A stretch of 38,282 bases of DNA from Mucilaginibacter sp. GTDB lineage: Bacteria > Bacteroidota > Bacteroidia > Sphingobacteriales > Sphingobacteriaceae. The notes beneath the pieces are model-generated. The model searched no databases. It worked only from the letters and a program-made list of their open reading frames with translations, and had not been told where the DNA came from. Positions 9,461 to 17,524 of the stretch are shown one piece after another. The stretch lies in contig JAQBOU010000122.1 in NCBI GenBank assembly GCA_028287865.1, forward strand, positions 1 through 38,282. The letters run 5' to 3'. The number at the start of each line of letters is the position of its first letter. Within the stretch, counting starts at the first letter, position 1. The position numbers and the translations under genes are program-made.

Positions 9461-10465
9461 TTAAGTTAAGGCTCCTTTAAATAAAGTATTTTTTAATACA
9501 AACTCAGTTAATAAAAAGAATAAACCGATTAAAGCGAATGGCAAAAAACATTCGGATTTTTTATGAAATTGGGTTACGTCAATCTTTGCCTTTTCCAATT
9601 TATCAATCTGATCATAAATATTTTTTAACGTTCTGTTATCAGTAGCCCTGAAATATTTCCCGCCGGTAATATCAGCAATTTTGGTAAGGGTGCCTTCGTC
9701 AACATCCACCGGTATTTGCTGATACTGGACACCAAATGGCGTTTGAACCGGGTATGGCGCATAACCTTTTGTGCCTATTCCCACTGTATAAACCCTTACA
9801 TTAAATTGTTTGGCAATTTCGGCTGCGGTAACGGGCGGTATTGATCCCATATTATTTGATCCGTCGGTAAGCAATATTACCACCTTGCTTTTTGCTTCAC
9901 CGTCTTTAAGCCTGTTTACCGCGGTGGCCAATCCCATACCAATGGCGGTGCCATCGTCTATCATCCCGTTTTTAACATCCTGAAAAAGATTGACCAAAAC
10001 ATCATGATCAATAGTTAAAGGACATTGCGTGAAAGCTTCACCGCTGAAGATCACCAGGCCAATACGGTCGTCAGGGCGGTTTTTTATAAAATCTATCGCT
10101 ATATTTTTCCCTGCTTCCAGCCGGTTAGGCTGAAAATCCTCCGCAAGCATACTCCCGGAAATATCCGAGGCAATAATAATATCGATCCCTTCGGTAGTGG
10201 TATTTTGCCAGCTTAATGACGATTGAGGCCTTGCCAGCGCAATGATTAGGGCGGCAATAGCTAACGACCGCAACACAATGCTAAAGTGCCTAAGCCGGGG
10301 AATAACACTTTTTACAGGCAATGAAAACCCCTTTACTGCCGATACACTTAAACTCCCCTGCAGTTTTTGTTCCCGCCAAATATACCAGGCTACCATTACC
10401 GGGATGAGGATAAAGAACCAAAAAAATCCGGGATTGGCAAATTCTATCGATTTAAGGAAATTCAT
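9461..10465 (-). CDS. batA: BatA: von Willebrand factor A domain membrane protein
   Basis: DIIIASDISGSMLAEDFQPNRLEAGK MIDAS motif; TM helices; operon order. Confidence 0.9.
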   Translation of the reverse strand: MNFLKSIEFANPGFFWFFILIPVMVAWYIWREQKLQGSLSVSAVKGFSLPVKSVIPRLRHFSIVLRSLAIAALIIALARPQSSLSWQNTTTEGIDIIIASDISGSMLAEDFQPNRLEAGKNIAIDFIKNRPDDRIGLVIFSGEAFTQCPLTIDHDVLVNLFQDVKNGMIDDGTAIGMGLATAVNRLKDGEAKSKVVILLTDGSNNMGSIPPVTAAEIAKQFNVRVYTVGIGTKGYAPYPVQTPFGVQYQQIPVDVDEGTLTKIADITGGKYFRATDNRTLKNIYDQIDKLEKAKIDVTQFHKKSECFLPFALIGLFFLLTEFVLKNTLFKGALT

Positions 10466-11436
10466 TAAAGATTCCCCCCTTCCGCATTGCTTTTTACCTC
10501 AACCTGTTGGGTATCGGATACAAAACTTACCGCATTTGCAAAGCTTTGTTCATTTTCGGCCGGCAACGGTTTTTCTTTTGCAAATTTTACCAGGTCAGCC
10601 ATTACCAATGTTTTGCGCAGCAATTGCTTGTCTTCAGTTTTAATATCCAGGTATTTTAAGCTATCAAAAATTTCGTCGGTTGTTTTCTCATGGGTTTTTA
10701 TGACGTACCTTTTTTCTAAATACTCCCGCAACACATCGCTTAACTCAATATAATATTGCTTAACCTCACCCTGCTGCCATAGTTTTTTATCACGCAATTC
10801 ATTCAGTTTTTTCAGTGCCTCCACATGGGCAGGTATAATGGGTTGTTTTACAACTTTTATTACCGGGACGTTTTTCGGCCTCTTTTTTAAATAATAGATC
10901 AGCCCGATAATTGCTGCTATTACAACCAGGGCCAATACAACCCAGTACCAGTTATCCATCAGCCAGTCAAAAAAAGTATAGGATACCTTTAAAGGCTGTT
11001 TAATATCATAAATGCCTTTAGTGGTATCAACTTTAACCGTTTGCACCATTAAGGTTAATTCGTTGGTTTTTACAACGCCACCGGCAGTACCGAAGGAGTA
11101 TGAAGGAATGGCATAGGTACCTGCGTCAAAACTGGTTAGCGTATAACTTTGCGTTATAGTTGCCTGATTCCTATCCTTCTTGTCAACAACGGTATCGGGT
11201 TTATTGCTGCTTACAACCTGTACCTTCCCTGTTATGGTATCTGTTAACTTCGGAAAGTTCACATGTTCTTTTATAGGTTGATGAACAATTAAATAAAGCC
11301 TGGTTTGGTCGCCAATACGAATGGTATAGGGGTTCAGCCTGGCTTCTGCCCGGATATTTTGTGCGCCTGCATTAAATGTAAGGCCGGTTATAATTAACAG
11401 TGAAAACAGGATAGTATTAAAAAAACTTCTATTCAT
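10465..11436 (-). CDS. Membrane protein of Bat operon (signal peptide, Ig/BatD-like N-domain, one central TM)
   Basis: TM WYWVVLALVVIAAIIGLIYYL; overlaps/abuts BatA; typical position between DUF58 protein and BatA. Confidence 0.75.
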   Translation of the reverse strand: MNRSFFNTILFSLLIITGLTFNAGAQNIRAEARLNPYTIRIGDQTRLYLIVHQPIKEHVNFPKLTDTITGKVQVVSSNKPDTVVDKKDRNQATITQSYTLTSFDAGTYAIPSYSFGTAGGVVKTNELTLMVQTVKVDTTKGIYDIKQPLKVSYTFFDWLMDNWYWVVLALVVIAAIIGLIYYLKKRPKNVPVIKVVKQPIIPAHVEALKKLNELRDKKLWQQGEVKQYYIELSDVLREYLEKRYVIKTHEKTTDEIFDSLKYLDIKTEDKQLLRKTLVMADLVKFAKEKPLPAENEQSFANAVSFVSDTQQVEVKSNAEGGNL

Positions 11437-11441
11437 TTTTC

Positions 11442-12323
11442 TTACCTTTTTCTTTCCCGCTTTTTAAACAAAGTCATCAAAGGCTTCACATACGATTCGT
11501 GCGTGCCAATATCAGTAGCATCCACACCCGATTTGCTGAAAACCTCTTTTAAACGGGCATTTCTTTTTAAAGCATCAATTTTATAGGCATCGCGTACTTT
11601 TTTATCCCCGGTATTGATCCATATCAGCTCGCCGGTTTCTTCATCCTTTACAGGTATCAGCCCGAGGTCAGGAAATTCCTCTTCATGCTTATCGAAAAGC
11701 CTTAAAGCAATAATATCATGTTTCTTATTGGCTATCTTAAGTTCTGATTCAAAAGCAGGGCTCATAAAATCCGATATAATAAATGCGGTACATTTCTTTT
11801 TGATGGCACTGGTAAAATATTTTAAAGCCTGGGCCACATCAGTGCCTTTGTTTTGCGGTTTAAAATCTATCAGTTCCCTGATGATCATTAATATATGACT
11901 TCTTCCTTTTTTAGGCGGAATAAACTTTTCGATCTTATCGCTAAAAAATATCACTCCTACCTTATCATTGTTTTGTATTGCCGAAAAAGCGACCACAGCA
12001 CATATTTCTGTAGCCAGGTCCTGTTTCTGCTGGTTAAGGGTTCCAAAGTTTTCAGAACCGCTCACATCCATCAGCAACATTACGGTTAGCTCACGCTCTT
12101 CATCAAAAACCTTCACATAGGGATGGTTGAAACGGGCGGTAACATTCCAGTCTATCGTTCTTATCTCGTCGCCCAACTGGTATTCACGCACCTCGCTAAA
12201 GGCCATACCCCTGCCTTTAAATGCAGAGTGGTACTCACCCGAAAATAGGTGATTGCTTAACCCGCGGGTTTTGATCTCAATCTTCCTTACTTTTTTAAGC
12301 AGCTCTTTGGTATCCCTTGCCAT
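11442..12323 (-). CDS. DUF58 domain-containing protein
   Basis: YHSAFKGRGMAFSEVREYQLGDEIRTIDWNVTARF is characteristic of DUF58; VWA-like fold motif LLMDVSGSE. Confidence 0.92.
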   Translation of the reverse strand: MARDTKELLKKVRKIEIKTRGLSNHLFSGEYHSAFKGRGMAFSEVREYQLGDEIRTIDWNVTARFNHPYVKVFDEERELTVMLLMDVSGSENFGTLNQQKQDLATEICAVVAFSAIQNNDKVGVIFFSDKIEKFIPPKKGRSHILMIIRELIDFKPQNKGTDVAQALKYFTSAIKKKCTAFIISDFMSPAFESELKIANKKHDIIALRLFDKHEEEFPDLGLIPVKDEETGELIWINTGDKKVRDAYKIDALKRNARLKEVFSKSGVDATDIGTHESYVKPLMTLFKKRERKR

Positions 12324-12326
12324 ATT

Positions 12327-12419
12327 GCCCCTCTAAATCTCCCCGGTAGGGAAGAATTGTTATTTATTTTATTTTCTTTTTTAAAAGTCCTCCCACCCAG
12401 GGAGGATTAGGTGAGGCTT
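12327..12419. repeat. C-rich/G-rich dispersed inverted repeat, copy A (between moxR and DUF58 gene)
   Basis: gcccctctaaatctcccc ... CCTCCC-ACCCA-GGGAGG attaggtgaggc; related to 30319-30373 and 34353-34381. Confidence 0.6.
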
Positions 12420-13473
12420 AAGGTACTTCTACTGCATTTAAGATCCCGGTTATGATATCTTCGGAGGTCATATTTTCAGCTTCGGCCTCATAGGTTAGCC
12501 CGATACGGTGCCTCAAAACATCATGACAGATTGCCCTTACATCTTCTGGTATTACATATCCCCTGCGTTTGATGAACGCATAAGCCTTTGAAGCTAACGC
12601 AAGGTTGATACTTGCCCTCGGTGAAGCCCCAAAGCTGATGAGGTTTTTATAGTTAGATAGCTTGTACTGGTCGGGATACCGGGTAGCAAAAACAATATCG
12701 ATGATGTACTGCTCTATCTTTTCATCCATGTAAACTTCTCTTACCACTTTACGCGCCCTGATTATATCGTCAGGATGAATAATGGCCGTCGGCTTTAACA
12801 TTCCCTGCGGTGCAATATTTGCGCGGATGATCTTCTTTTCGTCTTCCTTGTTTGGATAGCCAATTACCACCTTCAGCATAAAACGGTCAACTTGTGCTTC
12901 CGGCAACGGATAAGTACCTTCCTGCTCAATCGGGTTTTGCGTAGCCAGCACCAGGAAAGGGTTAGGCAGCATAAAAGTATTATCGCCAAGCGTCACCTGT
13001 CTTTCCTGCATAGCTTCCAGCAAAGCGCTTTGTACCTTTGCCGGCGCACGGTTTATTTCATCGGCCAGCACAAAGTTTGAAAAGATAGGACCTTTTCTAA
13101 CTATAAATTCCTCTTTCTTTTGGTTATAGATCATTGTTCCCACTAAATCAGCAGGTAACAGATCGGGCGTAAACTGGATACGGCTAAAATCGGCCTGGAT
13201 AGCTTTTGACAGTGTATTGATTGCCAATGTTTTAGCCAAACCCGGTACACCTTCTAAAAGGATATGACCATCAGCCAGTAAACCGATCAGCAGGCGCTCA
13301 ACCATATATTTCTGGCCGACGATCACCTTGTCCATTTCCATTTTAAGCAGATCAACAAAGGCGCTTTCGCGCTGTATCATTTCGTTAATTGCTCTTATAT
13401 CTGTTGAATATGATGAATTACCAGTCAAAGTATCTGCTGCAGGATACCCTGTATTACTATTTATTTCTTCCAT
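12418..13473 (-). CDS. MoxR family AAA+ ATPase
   Basis: Walker A GHILLEGVPGLAKT; FTPDLLPADLVGT; ATQNPIEQEGTYPLPEAQVDRF. Confidence 0.95.
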   Translation of the reverse strand: MEEINSNTGYPAADTLTGNSSYSTDIRAINEMIQRESAFVDLLKMEMDKVIVGQKYMVERLLIGLLADGHILLEGVPGLAKTLAINTLSKAIQADFSRIQFTPDLLPADLVGTMIYNQKKEEFIVRKGPIFSNFVLADEINRAPAKVQSALLEAMQERQVTLGDNTFMLPNPFLVLATQNPIEQEGTYPLPEAQVDRFMLKVVIGYPNKEDEKKIIRANIAPQGMLKPTAIIHPDDIIRARKVVREVYMDEKIEQYIIDIVFATRYPDQYKLSNYKNLISFGASPRASINLALASKAYAFIKRRGYVIPEDVRAICHDVLRHRIGLTYEAEAENMTSEDIITGILNAVEVP

Positions 13474-13741
13474 GAAGTATTTTTATTTGGAGTGGCAAAA
13501 TTAAACAGATGATCATTTTTTTGCCAAAGAAAAGTGAAGCATAAATGTTAAATTTTGTTAAATCCGATCGCTGACTAAATAATTTTTAAATGTCTTATTG
13601 ATAATTTGTGAAATTAACAATAAAAAACATAAAGCTCCTTTGAAGTTATTTAAAAAGCTCCTGTAAAATTTAAGGATCAGAAAAACAAGCAATAATATAA
13701 TTCAAATCTTTAAATGAGCGTTCGGAAAAAATGAGACAAAA

Positions 13742-13781
13742 AAAAGTGGCTCCGATCTTTCGGGGCCACTTTTATTTTTTT
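13742..13781 (-). terminator. Strong Rho-independent terminator (potentially bidirectional)
   Basis: AAAAGTGGCTCCG-ATCTTT-CGGGGCCACTTTT: 13-bp stem with one G-U, flanked by A/T tracts on both sides. Confidence 0.85.
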
Positions 13782-13802
13782 AAGTGGATTTAAGGCTTAA
13801 TA

Positions 13803-13880
13803 TTAAGCTCTTTTCCTTGCAGGAACAAGAGGTAATACGATACAAGCGATTAAAGCGGCAACTTCTAATACGATTAACAT
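13803..13880 (-). CDS. 25-aa single-TM microprotein MLIVLEVAALIACIVLPLVPARKRA
   Basis: Not in the supplied ORF track. Minus-strand ATG...TAA, hydrophobic helix followed by basic RKR tail, A-rich upstream leader, strong terminator ~22 nt downstream. Confidence 0.65.
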   Translation of the reverse strand: MLIVLEVAALIACIVLPLVPARKRA

Positions 13881-14384
13881 GACTTTAGTTTTTTAAGTAA
13901 TTATTGAACATTAAATTTTGTCAGAAAAACTAACCCTTTTATTTCTGTTAAACCTAATCTTTCAATTGAGGCTTAGGATTTAAGATTTGTATTTCCTGTA
14001 CTGGGTTAGGCTAAAAACATGCCATAACGTATTTTTTAATAAAAATCGTTTTTGGGTTGAAAAATTGCTAAAATTAAAATTTACTTAATTTTGAAATTCA
14101 CTTTAAAAAGTTGAAGATTTTCTGTTTTTGGTTTCAATTTTATGACTATTACCTGAAAATCTTGTTTAAAAAACCTAATAAATCCTGTTTGGGGGATATT
14201 TTCAGATAATTAATGAAAATAGATTGAGTTTTTGCAGATATAATCGCCGTTATCATAAAAATAAAAAACAAGCGAGTTTATAAATCTTTAAGGACATTTT
14301 TTTAGAGCTGGCAGTAGTGGTTCTTTTTAATTAAATTCTTTTTTGAGCCCTTTTTATTTTAATTATCATTTGAAATTAAATTTT

Positions 14385-14547
14385 TGACAATTTGTCATAC
14401 ATGCTGACAAGTGGCAAAATTCGATAAAAATGACTGCAAAAAAATACTGCCAAACCACTGACAAAATGACAAACGATTAAATTCATAGGTAAAATACCTG
14501 ATTCTAGCCTTGTGCCAATTTCATTGACGAATCAAAATTGGTTGTCA
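14385..14547. promoter_or_regulatory. Cluster of TGACAA half-sites including palindrome TGACAA-T-TTGTCA
   Basis: TGACAA at 14385, 14405, 14459, 14467; TTGTCA at 14392 and 14542. Confidence 0.35.
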
Positions 14548-14900
14548 ATATTGCTATTTCTGTAAAATTTGGTATTTAAAAGGAGTTATCGTTAAGCGGT
14601 ATATCAGTTTCAGGGCAAAATATTGCCAACTTAATTATTTAACAAATTGAACTTGAGAGTTGAAGTCGAAAGCAGCAGCTTAAGGAAGTCAAAAAATCTG
14701 TAATAAGGTTTAGGTTTGTTTGATACTTAAATCTAAGTTAAACTACAATAGTTTTATTATGGCTTAACTATTAATCTGATTGAAAGGTAAGAATGTATTT
14801 ATGTTTTTTAAAATATATTATACCAATACCGTTATTGTATATGTGAACGTCGCTTTTCGAGGTATATAGTTCAATATATGTCTACTTTTTGATATCAGTC

Positions 14901-15032
14901 TTAACCACAATTGTTCCTCGCGTTCCCCTCAATTTCTACATCAATTATTTTCCCATCAAATTTAGCAGTTGATATGGATATGCCTACCCAATCTGATGCG
15001 GGTGTTTTTTGAATATAGCTGAAAGCTCTAAG
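14901..15032 (-). pseudogene. Possible decayed coding remnant
   Basis: Minus-strand open stretch LRAFSYIQKTPASDWVGISISTAKFDGKIIDVEIEGNARNNCG* lacking a start codon; coding-like composition. Confidence 0.25.
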
Positions 15033-15144
15033 TTATTTCTCCTTACATAAATCTGACATGGATAAGTTACCGTAGATGTAATCAAAATGTAAAATTAAAT
15101 TCCTGGTTAAGTAATCCATCTTCTAACAATATAAATCAACTGCT

Positions 15145-15573
15145 ATGAAAAAAAACACATTCAAAAAAATCCTGGTTTACACGCTATCCAGTATTTTATT
15201 ATTGGTAATCGTGCTGTGCGTTCACATTTATATGGTCTATCGCCCCAAAGCACCCACTGCATCTTCAAGGGTAATGGCCCGTATAGATATTAAACAACCG
15301 ATAAATGATGCTGACGCCAATAAGATAAAAGTATTTATGGCCCATGAAAAGGGCGTAGACCATTACCTGGTGAATCCTGAAACCAGTATCGTTGTTTTCA
15401 CATTTCTACCCATAAAAACCACCGGGAATCGGGTTGTCGATGATTTTAAAGCAAGTTTCAGCTTCAAAGCCGACCGCTTTGTGCCAACAACAAACGATTT
15501 AAAAAGCAGCTGCCCTGTAGCCGCTTCATCTTACACTTATAAAGTTTATCAATTTATTTCTCAAATAATTTAA
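15145..15573 (+). CDS. Hypothetical membrane-anchored protein with HMA-like ferredoxin-fold domain
   Basis: N-terminal TM helix; MARIDIKQPINDADANKIKVFMAHEKGVDHYLVNPETSIVVFTFLP resembles the beta-alpha-beta pattern of heavy-metal-associated domains but has no CxxC. Confidence 0.6.
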   Translation: MKKNTFKKILVYTLSSILLLVIVLCVHIYMVYRPKAPTASSRVMARIDIKQPINDADANKIKVFMAHEKGVDHYLVNPETSIVVFTFLPIKTTGNRVVDDFKASFSFKADRFVPTTNDLKSSCPVAASSYTYKVYQFISQII

Positions 15574-15587
15574 CCACAAAAATCAAT

Positions 15588-16154
15588 ATGAAAAAGTTAA
15601 CATTCCTCCCCATTGCCTTTTTAATTGCACTATCTGTACTGCTTATAGATGCATGCAGTAAAAAAGCCTCCAGCAACCCAACACCAACAACAGGAGCCAC
15701 CCTATATGATTCATTAGGCGGAACTGTGCTGGTTACCGATCCAACACATTCTGGTGCGATGATTGAAAAAGGGCGCTTAGCAATACGAAACGTTATAGAC
15801 AGTACAATATTTGTTATTGCTGCCGATTCAAAAATCAACGGTCACTTCACTGTATTACTTGCTGAAGTTACTAAAGGTGATCTTTCTGGTTTTACAGACC
15901 TGAGCGAAAATTTAACAACTTTTGTTGCGGGTGCTACGGGCGCTAAAGATTATATTTATATAGGATTAAATATGACCGATGCCCACAACCCTGCGACTAA
16001 CCCGCGGATGAACGGGAAAGCCACCAGTGCAGATTTCGATGCTTTTGTTAATGACCTTGTAGCGGGCGCCAACAAAAATAAAGTACCAGCCAATTTAATT
16101 AATTCGATTGGCAAAATTGTTCAAACTTTAAGGGGCCAGGTGGTTCAGAAATAA
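15588..16154 (+). CDS. Lipoprotein with divergent group I truncated-haemoglobin-like domain
   Basis: Lipobox-like LLIDAC; TLYDSLGG start typical of 2/2 globins; AADSKINGHF; putative proximal His in MTDAHNP; C-terminal ADFDAFVNDLVAGANKNKVPANLINSIGKIVQTLR helix pattern. Confidence 0.65.
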   Translation: MKKLTFLPIAFLIALSVLLIDACSKKASSNPTPTTGATLYDSLGGTVLVTDPTHSGAMIEKGRLAIRNVIDSTIFVIAADSKINGHFTVLLAEVTKGDLSGFTDLSENLTTFVAGATGAKDYIYIGLNMTDAHNPATNPRMNGKATSADFDAFVNDLVAGANKNKVPANLINSIGKIVQTLRGQVVQK

Positions 16155-16178
16155 GTTTAAATTTACAATAGACAGGCG

Positions 16179-16206
16179 GCCCGGAATGAACGTTCCGGGC
16201 TTTTTT
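16179..16206 (+). terminator. Rho-independent terminator
   Basis: GCCCGGAA-TGAACG-TTCCGGGC followed by TTTTTT. Confidence 0.9.
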
Positions 16207-16282
16207 ATAACGCAGCGATTACACATAAGCAAGGTAAAATCTATAAGTTTTTTAATTACGTAAATATTAAAAATAGAAGTAA

Positions 16283-16819
16283 ATGCATACAAATCAATCC
16301 ATTAATATTTCTAATTTATTTATAGCCGGTATCAATTATAAAAAAACAGATGCTGCTACAAGGGGGTTGTTTGCTATTAATTCCGATCAGTATGGAAACA
16401 TCCTGAAGCTAGCTCCATCCTGCAATATAGATTCATTATTTATACTATCTACCTGTAACCGCACTGAAATATACGGCTTTGCCGAACGGCCTGCGCAACT
16501 GATAAATTTATTATGTACACAAACCAAAGGCGATAGCCAAACTTTCACAAGCCTTGCCTATATTAAACAAGGCAATAATGCAATTGAACATTTGTTTAAC
16601 GTCGGCGCCGGGTTAGATTCTCAACTTTTGGGTGACTATGAAATTATCGGACAACTGAAACAGGCAGTAAAATTTTCAAAAGAACAAAATTTCATTAATT
16701 GCTTTTTAGAGCGTTTATTTAACAACGTACTGCAGGCATCCAAAACCATAAAAAACGAAACGCAACTAAGCGGCGGAACTGTCTCAGTTTCGTTTGCGGC
16801 GATACAGTATATTAAATAG
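16283..16819 (+). CDS. hemA: Glutamyl-tRNA reductase, N-terminal half (ends at in-frame TAG)
   Basis: LSTCNRTEIYGF catalytic Cys motif; GAGLDSQLLGDYEIIGQLK; GGTVSVSFAAIQYIK*. Confidence 0.85.
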   Translation: MHTNQSINISNLFIAGINYKKTDAATRGLFAINSDQYGNILKLAPSCNIDSLFILSTCNRTEIYGFAERPAQLINLLCTQTKGDSQTFTSLAYIKQGNNAIEHLFNVGAGLDSQLLGDYEIIGQLKQAVKFSKEQNFINCFLERLFNNVLQASKTIKNETQLSGGTVSVSFAAIQYIK

Positions 16820-16828
16820 CATATTAAA

Positions 16829-17500
16829 ATGGATGCCAGGAAAAAAATATTGATGATTGGCACCGGTAAAATAGGCCGCAATACCTGCAAAAATGTAGTG
16901 GACTATTTAAATACCACCAATATCACACTTATTAACCGTTCAGAAAAAAAGGCTATTGAGCTGGCTTCAGAGTTGAATTTAAAATATGCCCCGTTAAGTG
17001 ACCTCGCTAAGCAAATTAAATCGGCAGATATTATTCTGGCTGCCACCAATGCCAATGAACCCATTATTTTAAAAAAATACCTTGAAAACAATGGCGGGAA
17101 GCTAATTATCGACCTTTCTGTCCCCTATAATGTTGAAGCCGGAGTAGGTGAACTCCCCAATATTACTGTAGTAAACGTTGATGCACTTTCAAAATTGAAA
17201 GATGAAGCTTTACATAAACGTGAAGAGGAGGCCCCAAAGGCAAAGAAAATAATTGAACAGCAAATAGCAGGTTTTATGGAATGGTATACCATGCGTAAAA
17301 ATGCACCTGCCTTAAATGCTATTAAAGCTAAGTTGATTGCGATTTACGCCCAGCATCCGAAGGTATTAGCCAACACTATCGGTTTTTGTCCGGTTATGCA
17401 AGCCCAGCGGGTAATAAATGGTATCGCTAATAAAATGCGTACACAAAACCGGCAAGGCTGCCAATATATTGAAGCGATTAATGAGTTTATGTCCCTATAA
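16829..17500 (+). CDS. hemA: Glutamyl-tRNA reductase, NADPH-binding and dimerisation half, same frame as preceding ORF
   Basis: KILMIGTGKIGRNTCKNVVDYL Rossmann motif; start offset from 16283 is 546 nt (divisible by 3); intervening codons TAG CAT ATT AAA. Confidence 0.85.
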   Translation: MDARKKILMIGTGKIGRNTCKNVVDYLNTTNITLINRSEKKAIELASELNLKYAPLSDLAKQIKSADIILAATNANEPIILKKYLENNGGKLIIDLSVPYNVEAGVGELPNITVVNVDALSKLKDEALHKREEEAPKAKKIIEQQIAGFMEWYTMRKNAPALNAIKAKLIAIYAQHPKVLANTIGFCPVMQAQRVINGIANKMRTQNRQGCQYIEAINEFMSL

Positions 17501-17524
17501 CCTTCTTCAGGACTAGCTTCTCCT

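Noticed and set aside
14500-14525. Possible sigma-54 promoter on the minus strand (TTGGCACAAGGCTAGA)
   Set aside because: Has the -24 TTGGCAC-like element but no GC at the correct -12 spacing.
16817-16819. TAG as pyrrolysine or other recoding in hemA
   Set aside because: No pyl genes seen, other genes in the window use TAG/TAA/TGA as ordinary stops where checked, and nothing indicates a recoding element; nonsense mutation or split gene is simpler.
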